A program made the position numbers and the translations under genes. A DNA stretch of 64,000 nt from Serripes groenlandicus (taxonomy: Eukaryota > Mollusca > Bivalvia > Cardiida > Cardiidae). The stretch spans positions 42,920,411-42,984,410 of the forward strand of contig JASEVX010000007.1 of the NCBI GenBank assembly GCA_031761405.1, in the 5' to 3' direction. The notes below the pieces were generated by a model. It made no database searches. It had not been told where the DNA came from and worked only from the letters and a program-made list of their open reading frames with translations. Shown piece by piece: positions 1 through 10,557 of this stretch. How positions within the stretch are numbered: the first letter of the stretch is position 1; each line of letters begins with the position of its first letter.

Positions 1-437
1 GTTCACCAAAATATTCATCTTTATCACACCACAGTCACAGTCAAAATTGGGTCAATTTGAAGAAATGATTATGTCAGTATCGGTAGGTCAAATTGAAGAA
101 TAAAACCTTGTGAATACTCACTTTAGAAGTATAAAATATTTGTCAATTGGCATATATTGGGTAAAAAACAAGGTCAAATAGTGGAAACACTCATGAGACC
201 ACATCATTGGTCATTAAACCAGGTAAAATTTAAGATAAACCTCGCGAACACTTCCATCTTAAAAATAGTTCATCAGATTCAGTACATTGACCTTGGTCGA
301 GTTCCAATTAAGGTAAAAAATAAAGTGACTGTTGAATAATTAAAAATACCTTATGAATGCTCTAAAGACCAAATTTCATGAAATCATTTCAAAATAAATA
401 TATATTGTGAAAAATCTACATTCTTATCTAAAGTTTT
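1..437 (+). repeat. Degenerate tandem dispersed repeat (ggtcaaattgaag type)
   Basis: Diverged repeated phrases such as 'ggtcaaattgaagaa', 'aaaaccttgtgaatactcac' and 'aacactcatgagacc' recur. The same phrases occur in cleaner form at 31391-31850, so this looks like an old copy of that repeat family, probably a core of a pearl-like element. The one small open frame is not convincing as a gene. The family probably continues at 693-850, which would make the MITE at 438-692 an insertion into it. Confidence 0.4.
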
Positions 438-692
438 TTAACCCTTTCTCACCTATAGACGCATTTCGACACATCTGCAGCAGACGACATTGTCGTATGC
501 TACAGATTTGCTGTATGTGAGAAAATTGGGCAAATATGTGAAAGTCTCTCTATCTGGAAGTATACTTATTTAATATGGTTGAAAACATTGTGGCAAATGC
601 TAATTATGAACAATTTCTCTTTTTGCTACACTATTTTCAAATTTGTCTGCTGCAGAGATGTCACAAAGCATATGTTTGTGGGAAAGGGTTAA
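438..692 (+). mobile_element. MITE-1 copy (TTAA-flanked, piggyBac-like, diverged)
   Basis: Bounded by TTAA on both sides, with inverted ends ACCCTTTCTC and GGGAAAGGGT. Inside are CTGCAGCAGACG near the left and GTCTGCTGCAG near the right, so the copy folds back on itself. Compared with the consensus-like copies at 1606 and 12996 it is diverged and somewhat longer. No coding capacity. Assignment to a piggyBac-type family rests on the TTAA target and the CCC-starting ends. Confidence 0.7.
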
Positions 693-940
693 GTGTTGTC
701 TAAAAGCTGGTGGTAGTTTTATAACAAGGTTGTCAAAAACTTGGTACAAAGGTCAGTACTCAGAGGATAAGATAGAAATTGTTTATTGACTGTTTGGTGC
801 CTCATTGTATTGTATGACTGCAAAACATGGCAAACAAGGTATCTTAAAAACCAGACATTTGGTCACATCTGCTTCAGACAACTTTTGAAAACATTGTGGC
901 AAAGGGAGAAAATGCTTAAAAGGAGCAAAAGTCTTTTTGC
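693..940 (+). repeat. Degenerate repeat plus MITE-1 fragment
   Basis: The first part (to about 850) resembles the tandem repeat of 1-437. From about 865 there is a MITE-1 fragment with the phrases 'acatctgcttcagac' and 'ttttgaaaacattgtggcaaa', lacking clear ends. No gene seen. Confidence 0.4.
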
Positions 941-955
941 GTCATTTATACAGAT

Positions 956-1589
956 TTTTATGCACCGGCATACGAAGTATGAGGGGCATATAGTTTTCCG
1001 GTCTGTTAGTCCGTCCGTCTGTTCGTCTGTCTGTTCGTCCATTCCATTCTCAGGTTAAAGTTTTTGGTCAAGTTAGATTTTAGTGAACCTGATGTCCTAT
1101 CATTATGAAACTTCACACAAATGACAATCAACATATCATTGTTTAAAAAATTGTATCAATTTGAGGTTGGACCAACTGTTCGTCCGTCTGTTCGTCTGTC
1201 TGTTCGTCCATTCCATTCTCAGGTTAAAGTTTTTGGTCAAGTTAGATTTTAGTGAACCTGATGTCCTATCATTATGAAACTTCACACAAATGACAATCAA
1301 CATATCATTGTTTAAAAAATTGTATCAATTTGAGGTTGGACCAACTGTTCGTCCGTCTGTTCGTCCATTCCATTCTCAGGTTAAAGTTTTTGGTCAAGTT
1401 AGATTTTAGTGAACCTGATGTCCTATCATTATGAAACTTCACACAAATGACAATCAACATATCATTGTTTAAAAAATTGTATCAATTTGAGGTTGGACCA
1501 ACTGTTCGTCCGTCCGTTCGTCTGTTTGTGTGTCTGTTCGTCCATTAACAACCGGGGCATCCGTGTTCCATGGACACATTTTCTTGTTT
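956..1589 (+). mobile_element. Pearl-like non-autonomous element with three tandem cores
   Basis: The 5' end forms a hairpin (CATAC-GAA-GTATG within a TATGC...GCATA stem). It is followed by a GTCCGTCCGTCTGTTCGTC microsatellite-like stretch, then three near-identical core units starting at about 1041, 1210 and 1367, each with 'atgaaacttcacacaaatg'. The 3' end carries a GTGTTCCATGGACAC hairpin just before TTCTTGTT. The CCGG-GCAT near the 3' end is the inverse of the ATGCACCGG at the 5' end. This three-part structure is that of the pearl/CvA elements known from bivalves, which have been compared with Helentron-associated elements. No protein is encoded. Confidence 0.65.
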
Positions 1590-1605
1590 CATATAAATTT
1601 ATGTC

Positions 1606-1836
1606 TTAACCCTTTCCCTCATATAGACGCTTTCTGACGCCTCTGCAGCAGACGGCTTTTTGAAAACATTGTGACAAAAGAAGAAATTGCACAAAACGTG
1701 CAATTTCTCCTTTTGCCACAATCTTTTCCACTTTTTGTCATAGGCTATCCATTCAATTATGGAGATTTTCTATTTTTTTAGCAAAATACGTTCAAAGTCG
1801 TCTGCTGCAGAATTGCCGCATGAGGGAAAGGGTTAA
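1606..1836 (+). mobile_element. MITE-1, complete consensus-like copy
   Basis: A 231-bp element counted with its TTAA duplications. Inverted ends are CCCTTTCCCTCAT and ATGAGGGAAAGGG. The interior is an imperfect palindrome: CTGCAGCAGACG on the left pairs with CGTCTGCTGCAG on the right, and GAAATTGCAC-aaaac-GTGCAATTTC forms the central hairpin. TTAA target duplications are diagnostic of piggyBac transposons, so it is probably a non-autonomous piggyBac-like element. No source transposase lies in the window. Confidence 0.85.
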
Positions 1837-1844
1837 TCGTTTTT

Positions 1845-2045
1845 TAGCAAAGGTCGCAAAGCGATCCGAAAGCTCATAGCATGCCTGCTTTCGAAAGTCC
1901 GACTCTTGCTGCAACCATGCTTAACCTCGCGGAAGGATTTGGGATTACTGCATTTGATTGGCTTTCATTCGCATCGCACTATTTTCAACACGCCTTTTTG
2001 CATAAGTTCACACAGATCCATTCGCCTTCCTTATGAATGGGTTCA
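1845..2045 (+). repeat. Dispersed repeat related to 6851-7085
   Basis: The phrase 'gcctgctttcgaaagtccga' followed by 'ttgctgcaaccatg' and a 'gattggctttcattcg' stretch has a clear counterpart at 6925-7050. Function and ends are unknown. Confidence 0.45.
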
Positions 2046-2814
2046 AAAAGTAATTCCACTGTGGATTTAGATTGTTGTCAATATGTACAAATACCTTTGA
2101 TTTCATTGAATGTTAACCCACTGGAGACTAGTCACCCAGTCACTTTAAACAAAGTTTTATAACATCATTATGTATATACACAGAAAACTGATAAACTCAA
2201 AAGAACACTTTGACATGGCAGGTTTCGTATGTTTTCTCAGTGTTTATCCCTTTACGTGATAGAATACGACACAAATGAAGCGGGTAAATTTTGAAAACTT
2301 TTCTAGAAAATATAACAATTACTCAAAACAACTTATTCCTTCATTTTACACAATGTGTCATCCCTCTTGCATGAAGATTATTTTAATATTCTACATATCA
2401 CACACTTTTCTACAGCTATTCTTACACCATTTTCCACACTTTGACCAGGAATGTGGATACAATGTTATCTGCGCTCATGTTTTTTGTGGATCTTAAGCAG
2501 AACACTTTTGAGAACCATTTTGCCAACACTTCCCACTTTATTCCGTTACACTTTCAATGACAAAGTTTCCAATATTTTTGTCTAGATATTTTCTAATTCG
2601 CAGGCCTCTAATTTTGGTTTAGATAAAAAGGGTAAGTTAGACTGTAAAACTATCTGATCTTATAAAAGGTTACGAGGTAATCATCTCCTGTTACTATCTC
2701 AATTATATAACTGATTCTTGCTCAAGAAGTTCAGAGAGAGGTCATACAGCCGTAATACATTGCATGAATAAATGGTCACTTACTCGTAGCTTCTTCCTTC
2801 ATTTCTTTCATCTG
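2046..2814. other. No gene recognised
   Basis: AT-rich sequence without a recognisable gene or repeat. A short stretch at 2604-2631 has an acceptor-like CAG before it and a GGTAAGTTAG donor-like sequence after it, but 28 bases are too few to call an exon. Confidence 0.5.
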
Positions 2815-2965
2815 TACGGTCATGGTGGAGTGTCCTTGGGCAAGGCACATTTTCTAGCCTAGTACTGGTTTGTTTATCCAGGGATCATGAATAAGTGAAC
2901 TGTCGCCGTGATATAACTGAAATAATGTTGAAAACGGCATAAAACTCCAATGAAATGAAATCCTT
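2815..2965 (+). repeat. SINE-B tail fragment
   Basis: Contains 'tgccttgggcaaggcacatt'-like sequence, 'ctagcctagtactggtttg', then the conserved SINE tail 'cgccgtgatataactgaaat' and 'gttgaaaacggcataaaact'. The same block occurs at 48730-48835. The tRNA-like head is missing. Confidence 0.6.
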
Positions 2966-3683
2966 TCATCCATGTGTCAATTTATCGAAAAGGAAAAGTT
3001 ATCTTTTTTTTTTTATCAAAAGTAGCACTTCCAACACTTAGGGTAAGTCCATCTATGTTGATACAAACGAGATGTAAGTAAAATGTGTTACATTCATGTG
3101 TACAGTCAAATTGAACACTTATCCATGATAATACTAAGGTAGTATTATTGTATTATTTACTGCCAATTGACAGATTATTAAATTATTCTTTAGTGCTTCA
3201 TAGTGTCCATATGAACGGGCTGTCTTAAAACAACTGGAAGGCAGTTGTGACAGTTGTAGATAGAGGTCAACTAGCGCATCCGCGTATTCTGATCAGGGTC
3301 TGCACTGCACGCGAATTAGTCATAGAAAAATAAATGAAACTTTTGAAATGCAGAATTCATTTGTACCTCAGACAGGTCTTATAATTATAGTTATTCTGGT
3401 TTTCACAGTTATAGCATCAGAATCAATGAAGTCCTTCGCTCATGAGTGCTATCAGCGCTTTGATTAAGTCTTCTGCTGAAGGTTTGTTGTATGTGAAAGA
3501 GTTCAAGGACAATTACTTTAATTGCCTCGTAATGAGTATAATTACTTTCGTGGTCAAACAAATTAACAAAGACCATAAAAATGCTATCCAAATGCAACTT
3601 AATAGAACAAGCGAGGAAAGTTGGAATTTTGCATGGTAATCTCACCTATCCCTTATTTCTTATGATCCCTCCATCATAAGGAA
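2966..3683. other. No gene recognised
   Basis: Mostly unassigned AT-rich sequence. At 3425-3515 a weak MITE-1-like trace ('cttctgctgaaggtttgttgtatgtg') is visible. The short opposing open frames here are not credible genes. Confidence 0.45.
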
Positions 3684-3872
3684 CCACCTGGGTGGTGTAG
3701 TGGTAGAGCATCCGCTTTTGTGGTGGGCATCTGGTTTCATCCCTGTCCGGGTCATACCAAAGACTTTAAAAATGGTAGTATTAGTAATGGCTTCCCTCCT
3801 TGTCGCTCAGGGTTGCGGGGTAAGCATTATGATGGACTGGCTGGTGTCAGGATAATCTGACCAGTAGTATTG
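3684..3872 (+). mobile_element. SINE-A (tRNA-derived, Meta-type body), 3' truncated
   Basis: The tRNA-like head has an A box (GGTGTAGTGGTAGAGCATC) and a degenerate B box. It is followed by the body phrase 'ataccaaagactttaaaaat', 'gcggggtaagcattatgat' and 'ctggctggtgtcaggataa'. The tail is cut before the GTGATATAACTG motif. Pol III transcription of an intact copy would start at the tRNA head; this copy is probably dead. Confidence 0.75.
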
Positions 3873-4420
3873 GTAACGTACCTATTTAATAACTATATCT
3901 CCCGAAGTGTTATGGGGGACTATTCGAAGAATATGAAAGCTATTACAGTCACTTGTGCATCGGCGTTGGCGTTTCAACTTTGGTTAAAGTTATGCATGCA
4001 AGGATTTTTCAAACAAACCGCTGATGCTACTGCTTTGAAACTTCAAACATTTGTTGGCAGAACAAGTCCCAAAACTCTATATCATATTCTGACACAGTTA
4101 TGCCCCTTTTTGGACTTAGAAATTTTGGTTAAAGTTTTGCATGCCAGATACTATCATGAACATATCTCGGTAACCACTAATGATATTGACTTGAAACTTC
4201 ATTCATGTCTTCAGGGGTGTCAGAAAGTCAAGTTAGATAACTCTTGTATGAATTCAGTACAAATTATGGCCCTTGTTTGACTTTAAAAATTTGGTTAAAG
4301 TTTGGCATGCAAGGTACTATCATGCACTTATCTCATTAACCACTGTTTAGTATAGAATCAAATGGCAAATTATGAAATAGTCGAGCATGCTGTTTTATGG
4401 ACAGCTTTTGTTGAAACTTC
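3873..4420 (+). repeat. Pearl-like element with tandem cores
   Basis: Three related core units contain 'tggttaaagttatgcatg' (about 3982, 4132 and 4292), each preceded by 'ttatggccctttttggactt' and containing 'ttgaaacttcaaa'. The right end has GCTGTTTTATGGACAGC followed by TTTTGTT, a hairpin-plus-TTGTT end like the other pearl-like elements here. The 136-codon open frame across it is a by-product of the repeat. Confidence 0.5.
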
Positions 4421-4682
4421 TCGCCACAAATATTCACCATATTGAGTTAATGATCAAGGGTCATCTTTTTGTCAGCTCAGTTGAAGGTCAAAGGATTTTA
4501 ATTTGTGTCTGCTCCATTGCTCTTGATTTTAAATTGACTTGCCATATCTGTTCAACATATTAAGATGATGTGAAGAGCGCATTGAAGCTAATTTTAATCT
4601 AACATCCTTAATAAGTATTACACTTAATGACAAACTGCGATGGGAGAGACATCTTTTTATTACAAAAACTTACATCTAGTTA
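4421..4682 (+). repeat. 3' part of a pearl-like element (same family as 8249-11519)
   Basis: The right end 'tgacaaactgcgatgggaga' followed by 'gacatc', a T5/A5 hairpin and 'ctagtt' matches the 3' end at 11464-11519 closely. The 5' part is absent. Confidence 0.55.
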
Positions 4683-5794
4683 AACTTTCATTTATAATTT
4701 TTTCACCTGTGCTTCACCTGTCATTAATTCGTTCAAAGCATCCTATCTATCACTATTATAAAGCCAGTTTTAATGAAACTTCGTAGCAAGCATCCTCTAG
4801 GTTCTCTTCCATAATGGTTCTTATGGTTACTATAAAAAAATCAGAATATTCATTCATTTCTCCTTTGGCTTCAATGTTTTTGATATAAAGAAATCAAATT
4901 TTGGTTGTATAATTTTGTTTTTATTTTTAGTCCACTAAAGCATTATGTGAACTATTTTTAGCTTGTCTGATTTAAAAAGCTACTGTCGTCAGTGCGTCGT
5001 TTTTGTCGGCGTGGGTTTAGTTTTGTGTTTAGGCACTTAAATGGAAACTATCAAAGCTATTACTTTGAAACTTGGGAAACTTGTTTATCTAATACCCTTC
5101 TTCACATTGTAGGCTAAAGATACTGAGTGCTAACTTATTTTGTTAGATTGAATTTTTACACACAATTAAGACTTCAACATATCAAATGGGTTTTTGAGTC
5201 AAACATTTAGGGGTTGGGTGGGGGAGGGAGGTTGGGGATATTTTATGTATTTTTTAGACCCTGTCATGTATTTTGACTGGAGTATTGACTCTTCTTAAAT
5301 TAGACAATTTCAGACACATATTTTGTTTGTAAAAGTGAACATAATGCAACCAAACTTAATGTATTGAAAGTTTTAATGAATCTCTTGAATTGGATTGTGT
5401 TTTGGGGCTCCTGGGGTCACTGTTACATACAATAGGAAAATGGTGATACATGTATATTCAATATCTGTAGTTTCAGTTATTGTTAAATTTTGGGATTGTA
5501 TTTGTTTTTTTTTCTAAAATTAGAATAATGGGGAAAATACAATATCTTTAATTGCATTTGAATTATTGTGACCAAACTTAGTGTGTAGTAATTATTTTCG
5601 AAAACCTTTTGTAGGATTGTGTTTAGGATTCTTTGAGTCCACAATTCAATAGAGAAAAAACATTAATACTGGTATATTTGAGAGTTACTTCTCCGACCAC
5701 AAACCTATTTGGACAACATGTAGTCTGGCTCAGTTATGTTTTAAATGATTTAAAGACTATATATTGTAGAAACTTACAATAGTGAACTAGCCAT
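4683..5794 (+). repeat. Old repeat fragments, no gene
   Basis: 4690-4830 resembles the core of the pearl-like element at 8359-9471 ('gcatcctct', 'atgaaacttcgtagcaagca'). From about 4958, 'ttttagcttgtctgattt' followed by 'gtcgtcagtgcgtcgttttt' looks like the 5' part of another such element. A G-rich tract lies at 5211-5238. No coding region recognised. Confidence 0.35.
5211..5238 (+). other. G-quadruplex-capable tract
   Basis: Four or more runs of three to five G occur within 28 bases (GGGGTTGGGTGGGGGAGGG then GGTTGGGG), which fits the usual intramolecular G4 pattern. It lies in an old repeat, and no promoter was recognised next to it. Confidence 0.4.
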
Positions 5795-6543
5795 TTTGTA
5801 GCCCACTGGCTTATGTCATGGGTAATTGTCCTCCGTGTGTGTGTGCGTACGTTAACTTTTTGCTTCAAACAACTTCTCCCTCACCTCTTGGCCAATTTCG
5901 GATGAAACTTCATAGCTTCAAGCATCCTCTAAACGTCCTCTCCGAAATGCATCAATTTCTTTTGTATCCATGCAAAATTCTGGTTTCCATGGCAACCGAA
6001 AAAATAATAATAGTGAAAACTTTAAAAATCTTCTCCTCCGAAAGTGTCAGACCGATTTTTAAATAATTTGGTAGAAATGTTCCTTGGGTGACCATCTATC
6101 AGATTCCTTCAAGCCATGTTGATTAATCCAAAAACATGGCCGCCAGGGGCCGGGGCTATTTTGCCTTATATGGCTATAGTGAAAACTTAAAAAATCTTCT
6201 CCTCCGAATGTGTTTGGCCAATTTTCAAATAATTTTGTAGAAATGTTTCTAGGGTGACCCTCTATTAGATTCCTTCAAGCCATGTTGATTTGTCTAAAAC
6301 TATGGCCACCAAGGGGGCGGGGCTATTTTGCCTTATATAGTGAAAACTTCTTCTCCGAAAGTGTCAGGCCGATTTTCAAATAATGTTGTAGAAATGTTTC
6401 TAGGGTGACCCTCTATCAGATTCCTTCAAGCCATGTTGATTGGTCAAAAAACATGGCCTCACTCAGGGGGCGGGGCTGTTTGAAGATTTAATTTTTGCCT
6501 AATGGCCATGTAGCGATACTAGCCCTCTTGGGCCTCTTGTTCT
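5795..6543 (+). mobile_element. Pearl-like element with about three tandem cores
   Basis: The 5' end has GCCCA...TGGGT pairing. The cores repeat 'aatcttctcctccgaaagtg', 'aaatgttccttgggtgacc' and 'ccttcaagccatgttgatt' with a period of roughly 155-165 bases. The 3' end has the hairpin GCCCTCTTGGGC directly before CTCTTGTT. Core sequence is shared with 8359-9471, but the ends differ. Confidence 0.6.
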
Positions 6544-6850
6544 AGATAAAAGTGATAAATTTGTCAAATATATAGTGATTGGTTAACAGGCATCATTCGG
6601 CTTTTCTCATTCGGCTGTCAATACACAAGATTCAGCTTATGATCGTGACAGATTATGACAACCACTTTCCGACTTGAAGATCTTCTTTATCTTTAAATGA
6701 ACTTGGTTTTATTTCCACATGGTAAATCCTGTTTTGATACTTGAAAAATAACAGTACTTTGAGGCTATTATAATACTTACCGTAAATATTCATTCAAACT
6801 TATTTTTTTTTTTATATAAAATAAGTAAACAATAGAAGGATAATATCAGA
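6544..6850. other. No gene recognised
   Basis: Unassigned AT-rich sequence with no open frame or repeat that I can support. Confidence 0.5.
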
Positions 6851-7085
6851 CGAGTGTCCTGCCCCCACAGGCGCTGCTCTTGTTGTTTTTGGGATAGGGG
6901 CGTTTCGCTATTATCCCATATTCAGCCTGCTTCCGAAAAGTCGGATTACGGCTGCAACCACACAATTGAATTCCTACGCCAAAATCGAGTTTTGATTGGT
7001 TATAATCTGCCTTTTCAACGATTTCATTGGTTCAAACGAATCACGAAAAACCCTTCGCTTGCATTAATTAATGAGACAAAATAGT
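6851..7085 (+). repeat. Dispersed repeat related to 1845-2045
   Basis: 'gcctgcttccgaaaagtcgg' followed by 'ggctgcaaccac' and 'gattggttataatctgcc' matches the earlier copy. The 76-codon frame here is not conserved in the other copy, so I do not call it a gene. Confidence 0.45.
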
Positions 7086-7209
7086 TCCAACGCGTGAAAC
7101 ACACTCTGAACTATGATTGACCTCAATGTCAGTGGTGTTAGGTAACGTCGATCGTGCTGTGACCCAATTAGTTAACAACAGTCGACTTATATAGAGAAAT
7201 GTGCAAATC

Positions 7210-7960
7210 ACTGTAAATAAAATTATTGAAAGGAGTTGAAACCATTGTGGCAAAAGTAAAAGTTGCTAAGATAAGAAATTTCTCCTTTTGTCACAATGTT
7301 TTCGATTGTCGTCTGCTGCAGAAAATGGTTACATTCTCCCCATGCGAGCGGAACCCTTTCCGTGATACTATAACAGTTTGAATATTGAAAGTATTGTTGA
7401 AAATGGAGCTATTGCTGACAATGAGCAATTCCTCCTTTTCACACAATGCTTTCAAACACGTTTCAAATTAATTCTTTTCATATTTGAATGTTTTACTATG
7501 GACATTCTTTTACTCGACACATTTTGAATAACATGCTAGAGATGAATGATAACGAGCAATGTTGCCTTACATCAAGGGGGAAAATATATAGTTGAAACCT
7601 TTGTGGAAAAAGAGGAAATGGGTCACGATAAACAATTTTGCAGCCGTCTGCTGCACATGCGACAACAAGCGACTGTAAGCGGGAAAAAACCCGTTTCCGT
7701 TGTAGCTACTTAGTTACATAAGAATGTTGAAAGTGTATTTGCAAACGAAGCAATTGCTGACAATGAGCAATTCCTCCTTTCCAAACAATGCTTTGAAATA
7801 TGAATCAATTTTTTTCTATAACCTAGATAACGAAAACATTTGTCTACAGTTATTATTTTAACCGTTGCCTCTTTTAGACACATTTGACTCACCTTAACAT
7901 ATGAATGATAATCAGCAAGTTTGTCTTATTCCACAATGTTTTCATCACTATTCAAAATAG
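7210..7960. repeat. Cluster of degenerate MITE-1 fragments
   Basis: Pieces with 'gttgaaaccattgtggcaaa' (7238), 'gtcgtctgctgcag' (7308), 'attgctgacaatgagcaatt' (7411 and 7750) and 'gccgtctgctgcac' (7642) lie end to end. Borders are unclear. No gene. Confidence 0.5.
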
Positions 7961-8005
7961 GAAATAGAAATTAAATCTACAAACTAGAGATAAGTTAATT
8001 TCAAC

Positions 8006-8225
8006 ATTGATTGATTGGGGTTAACGCCGTTTTTAACATTTCCTCAGTTATACCACGGCGGCCTGTTCACCTACAAATGTATTTCCTGGTTTTCTCACAC
8101 CAGTACTCCACACAACAATCTTCCCAAGCAACTGGCTGCTTTTCCACATAGACTTAGCCTATTGGTGAAAGACGAATGACTCATGTCACATTGACTTGTC
8201 AAACGTCGTAAAGAAATTTGGCCGA
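8006..8225 (-). mobile_element. SINE-B copy, reverse orientation
   Basis: Reading the minus strand from the right: 'aaacgtcg...tcacc', 'tgtggaaaagcagccagttg', 'ctggtgtgagaaaacc' and the tail 'gccgccgtggtataactgag' then 'ttaacgccg' and AATCAATCAAT. The order matches the copies at 45690-45903 and 56815-57065. The tRNA head is missing or too worn to recognise. Confidence 0.65.
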
Positions 8226-8310
8226 AAATGTCAATAACCGCAAGGTCATTATTATGTCTCCCCTTCTCCGAAAGGGGGGACATGCTGTATTTGTAGTTAT
8301 TCTTATTCTT

Positions 8311-10557
8311 ATTACGATTCCCTAACAGAGTTGGGAATCGTATTGTTTTTCTATTGTTTTTAGCTCACCTGTGCACGAAGTGCTCAAGGTGAGTTATTGT
8401 GATCGCCCTATGTCCGGCGTCCGTTGTCCGTCGTCCGTCGTCCGTCAACATTTTCTCCTCTGTAACCGGTGGGTCAACTGGGATGAAACTTCACAGAAAG
8501 CATCCTCTCAATGTCCTCACCAGAATTCCTTAAAATTTTCGGGATCCATGCATAATTCTGGTTTCCATGGCAACGAAATGAAAAAACTTCAAAATTCTTA
8601 AAAAATCTTCTCCTCCGAAAGTGTCAGGCCGATTTTCAAATAATTTTGTAGAAATGTTCCTCGGGTGACCCTCTATCAGATTCCTTCAAGCCATGTTGAT
8701 TGTTCGAAAAACATGGCCGCCAGGGGGGGCGGGGCTATTTCTCCTTATATGGCTATAGTGCAAACTTAAAAAATCCTCTCCTCCGAAAGTGTCAGGCCGA
8801 TTTTCAAATAATTTTGTAGAAATGTTCCTCGGGTGACCCTCTATCAGATTCCTTCAAGCCATGTTGATTGGTCGAAAAACATGGCCGCCAGGGGGGGCGG
8901 AGCTATTTTTCCTTATATGGCTATAGTGCAAACTTAAAAAATATTCTTCTCCAAAAGTGTCAGGCCGATTTTCAAATAAATTTGTAGAAATGTTCCTTGG
9001 GTGACCCTCTATCAGATTCCTTCAAGCCATGTTGATTGGTCGAAAATCATGGCCGCCAGGGGGGGGCCGGGGCTTTTTTGCCTTATATAGCTATAGTGAA
9101 AACTTAAAAAATCTTCTCCTCCAAAAGTGTCGGGCCGATTTTCAAATAATTTTGTAGAAATGTTCCTTGGATGACCCTCTATCAGATTCCTTCAAGCCAT
9201 GTTGATTGGTCAAAAAACATGGCCGCCAGGGGGCGGGGCTATTTTGCCTTTGATTGCTATAGTGAAAACTTAAAAAATCTTCTCCTTCAAAAGTGTCAGG
9301 CCGATTTTCAAATAATTTTGTAGAAATGTTCCTAGGGTGACCCTCTATCAGATTCCTTAAAGCCAAGTTGATTGGTTGGAAACTATGCCCGCCAGATGGC
9401 GGGGCTTATATAGCTAAAGTGAAAAAAAAAAATCAGGTGAGCGATTCCAGGGCCATCATGGCCCTCTTGTTTCTTTTTATTATTATTATTGTTTATTCTC
9501 TTTCTTCTATCCAAATTTTTGTCCGAGCGATATCTCATGAACTAATGGTCAGATATTATTGAAACTTGGAACATAGATAGATGGCAATGTGAAGTTGTGC
9601 AAGAGGCAAAAATGATAACTCTGAGCCCCTTTTTTGCAAAGTTATCTCCCCTTTTTCAATATTTAAATCAAGTTTTGTCCGAGCGATATCTTGTGAACGA
9701 ATGGTCAGATAATATTGAAACTTGGAAAATAGATAGATGGCATTGTTAAGGTGTGCAAGATTGAAGAATGATAACTCTGAGCCACTTTTTTGCAAAGTTA
9801 TCTCCCCTTTTTCATTATTTTAATAATTTGGTGATTAAAGCTTATATAACTCGATAACGAAAAGTGATAGAGACTTGAAACTTAGTACAAGTGTTCCCAA
9901 TTAAGTGACCTACTTTCTCATGTGTATTTGAGCATGACCGAATACTCGCTTCTGATTGGTCGATTTTTCGGACTTGTATAACTCAAAAACGACAAGTGAT
10001 AGAGACTTGAAACTAAGTATATGTCTTTCTAATCAAATAGTACTACTTTCTCATGTGTATTAGCGCATGACCGAATACTCGTTTCTGATTGGTCGATTTT
10101 TCTGACTTGTATAACTAAAGAATGACTAGTGATAGAGACTTGAAACTTAGTACATGTGATTCTAATCAAGTAATACTACTTTCTCAAGTGTATTAGCGCA
10201 TGACCGAATACTTGTTTCTGATTGGTCGATTTTTCTGACTTGTATAACTCAAAAACGAAAAGTGATAGAGACTTGAAACTTAGTACATGTATTTCTAATC
10301 AAGTGGTATTACTTTCTCAAGTGTATTAGCGCATGACCGAATACTCGTTTCTGATTGGTCGATTTTTCGGAATTGTATAACTCAAAAACGACAAGTGATA
10401 GAGACTTGAAACTTAGTACATGTGTTCCTAATCAAGTGGTACTACTTTCGCAAGTGTATTTGCGCATGACCGAATACTTGTTTCTGTTATCTCCCATTGT
10501 TAAATAAAATGGCAAGGGAATCGTTCGTAACTGTTGCTACAGTTACAATCTCTAGTT
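8311..10557 (+). mobile_element. Middle pearl-like element M (nested in L)
   Basis: The 5' piece at 8311-8358 has the hairpin ACGATTCCC...GGGAATCGT. The 3' piece at 9472-10557 has two 'gtccgagcgatatct' units, then five units containing 'gcatgaccgaatact' (9936, 10069, 10202, 10335 and 10468; period 133). It ends with GGGAATCGT (10516-10524, inverse of the 5' ACGATTCCC), the hairpin AACTGTTGCTACAGTT (10529-10544) and CTCTAGTT. Element D at 8359-9471 separates the two pieces. Confidence 0.65.
8359..9471 (+). mobile_element. Inner pearl-like element D (nested in M), five tandem cores
   Basis: It starts with TTTAGCTCACCTG and a hairpin (GCAC-GAA-GTGC inside AGCTCACCT...AGGTGAG). Next comes a GTCCGTCGTCCGTCGTCCGTC stretch and then about five core units of roughly 169 bases, each with 'cctctatcagattccttcaa', 'gccatgttgattggtcg' and 'catggccgccaggg'. 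It ends with CAGGTGAGC (the inverse of the 5' end), the hairpin GGGCCATCATGGCCC and CTCTTGTT. It is the youngest of the three nested elements and encodes no protein. Confidence 0.7.

Noticed and set aside
2604..2631. 28-base micro-exon between CAG and GTAAGT
   Set aside because: Too short to support without transcript data; not in phase with anything recognised.
3870..4280. 136-codon open frame
   Set aside because: Lies entirely in tandem cores of a pearl-like repeat, and the same core is not open elsewhere.
8311..10557. Classical Helitron ends (TC start, CTRR end)
   Set aside because: The 3' end is hairpin plus CTCTAGTT rather than CTRR; the pearl/Helentron-associated form fits better.
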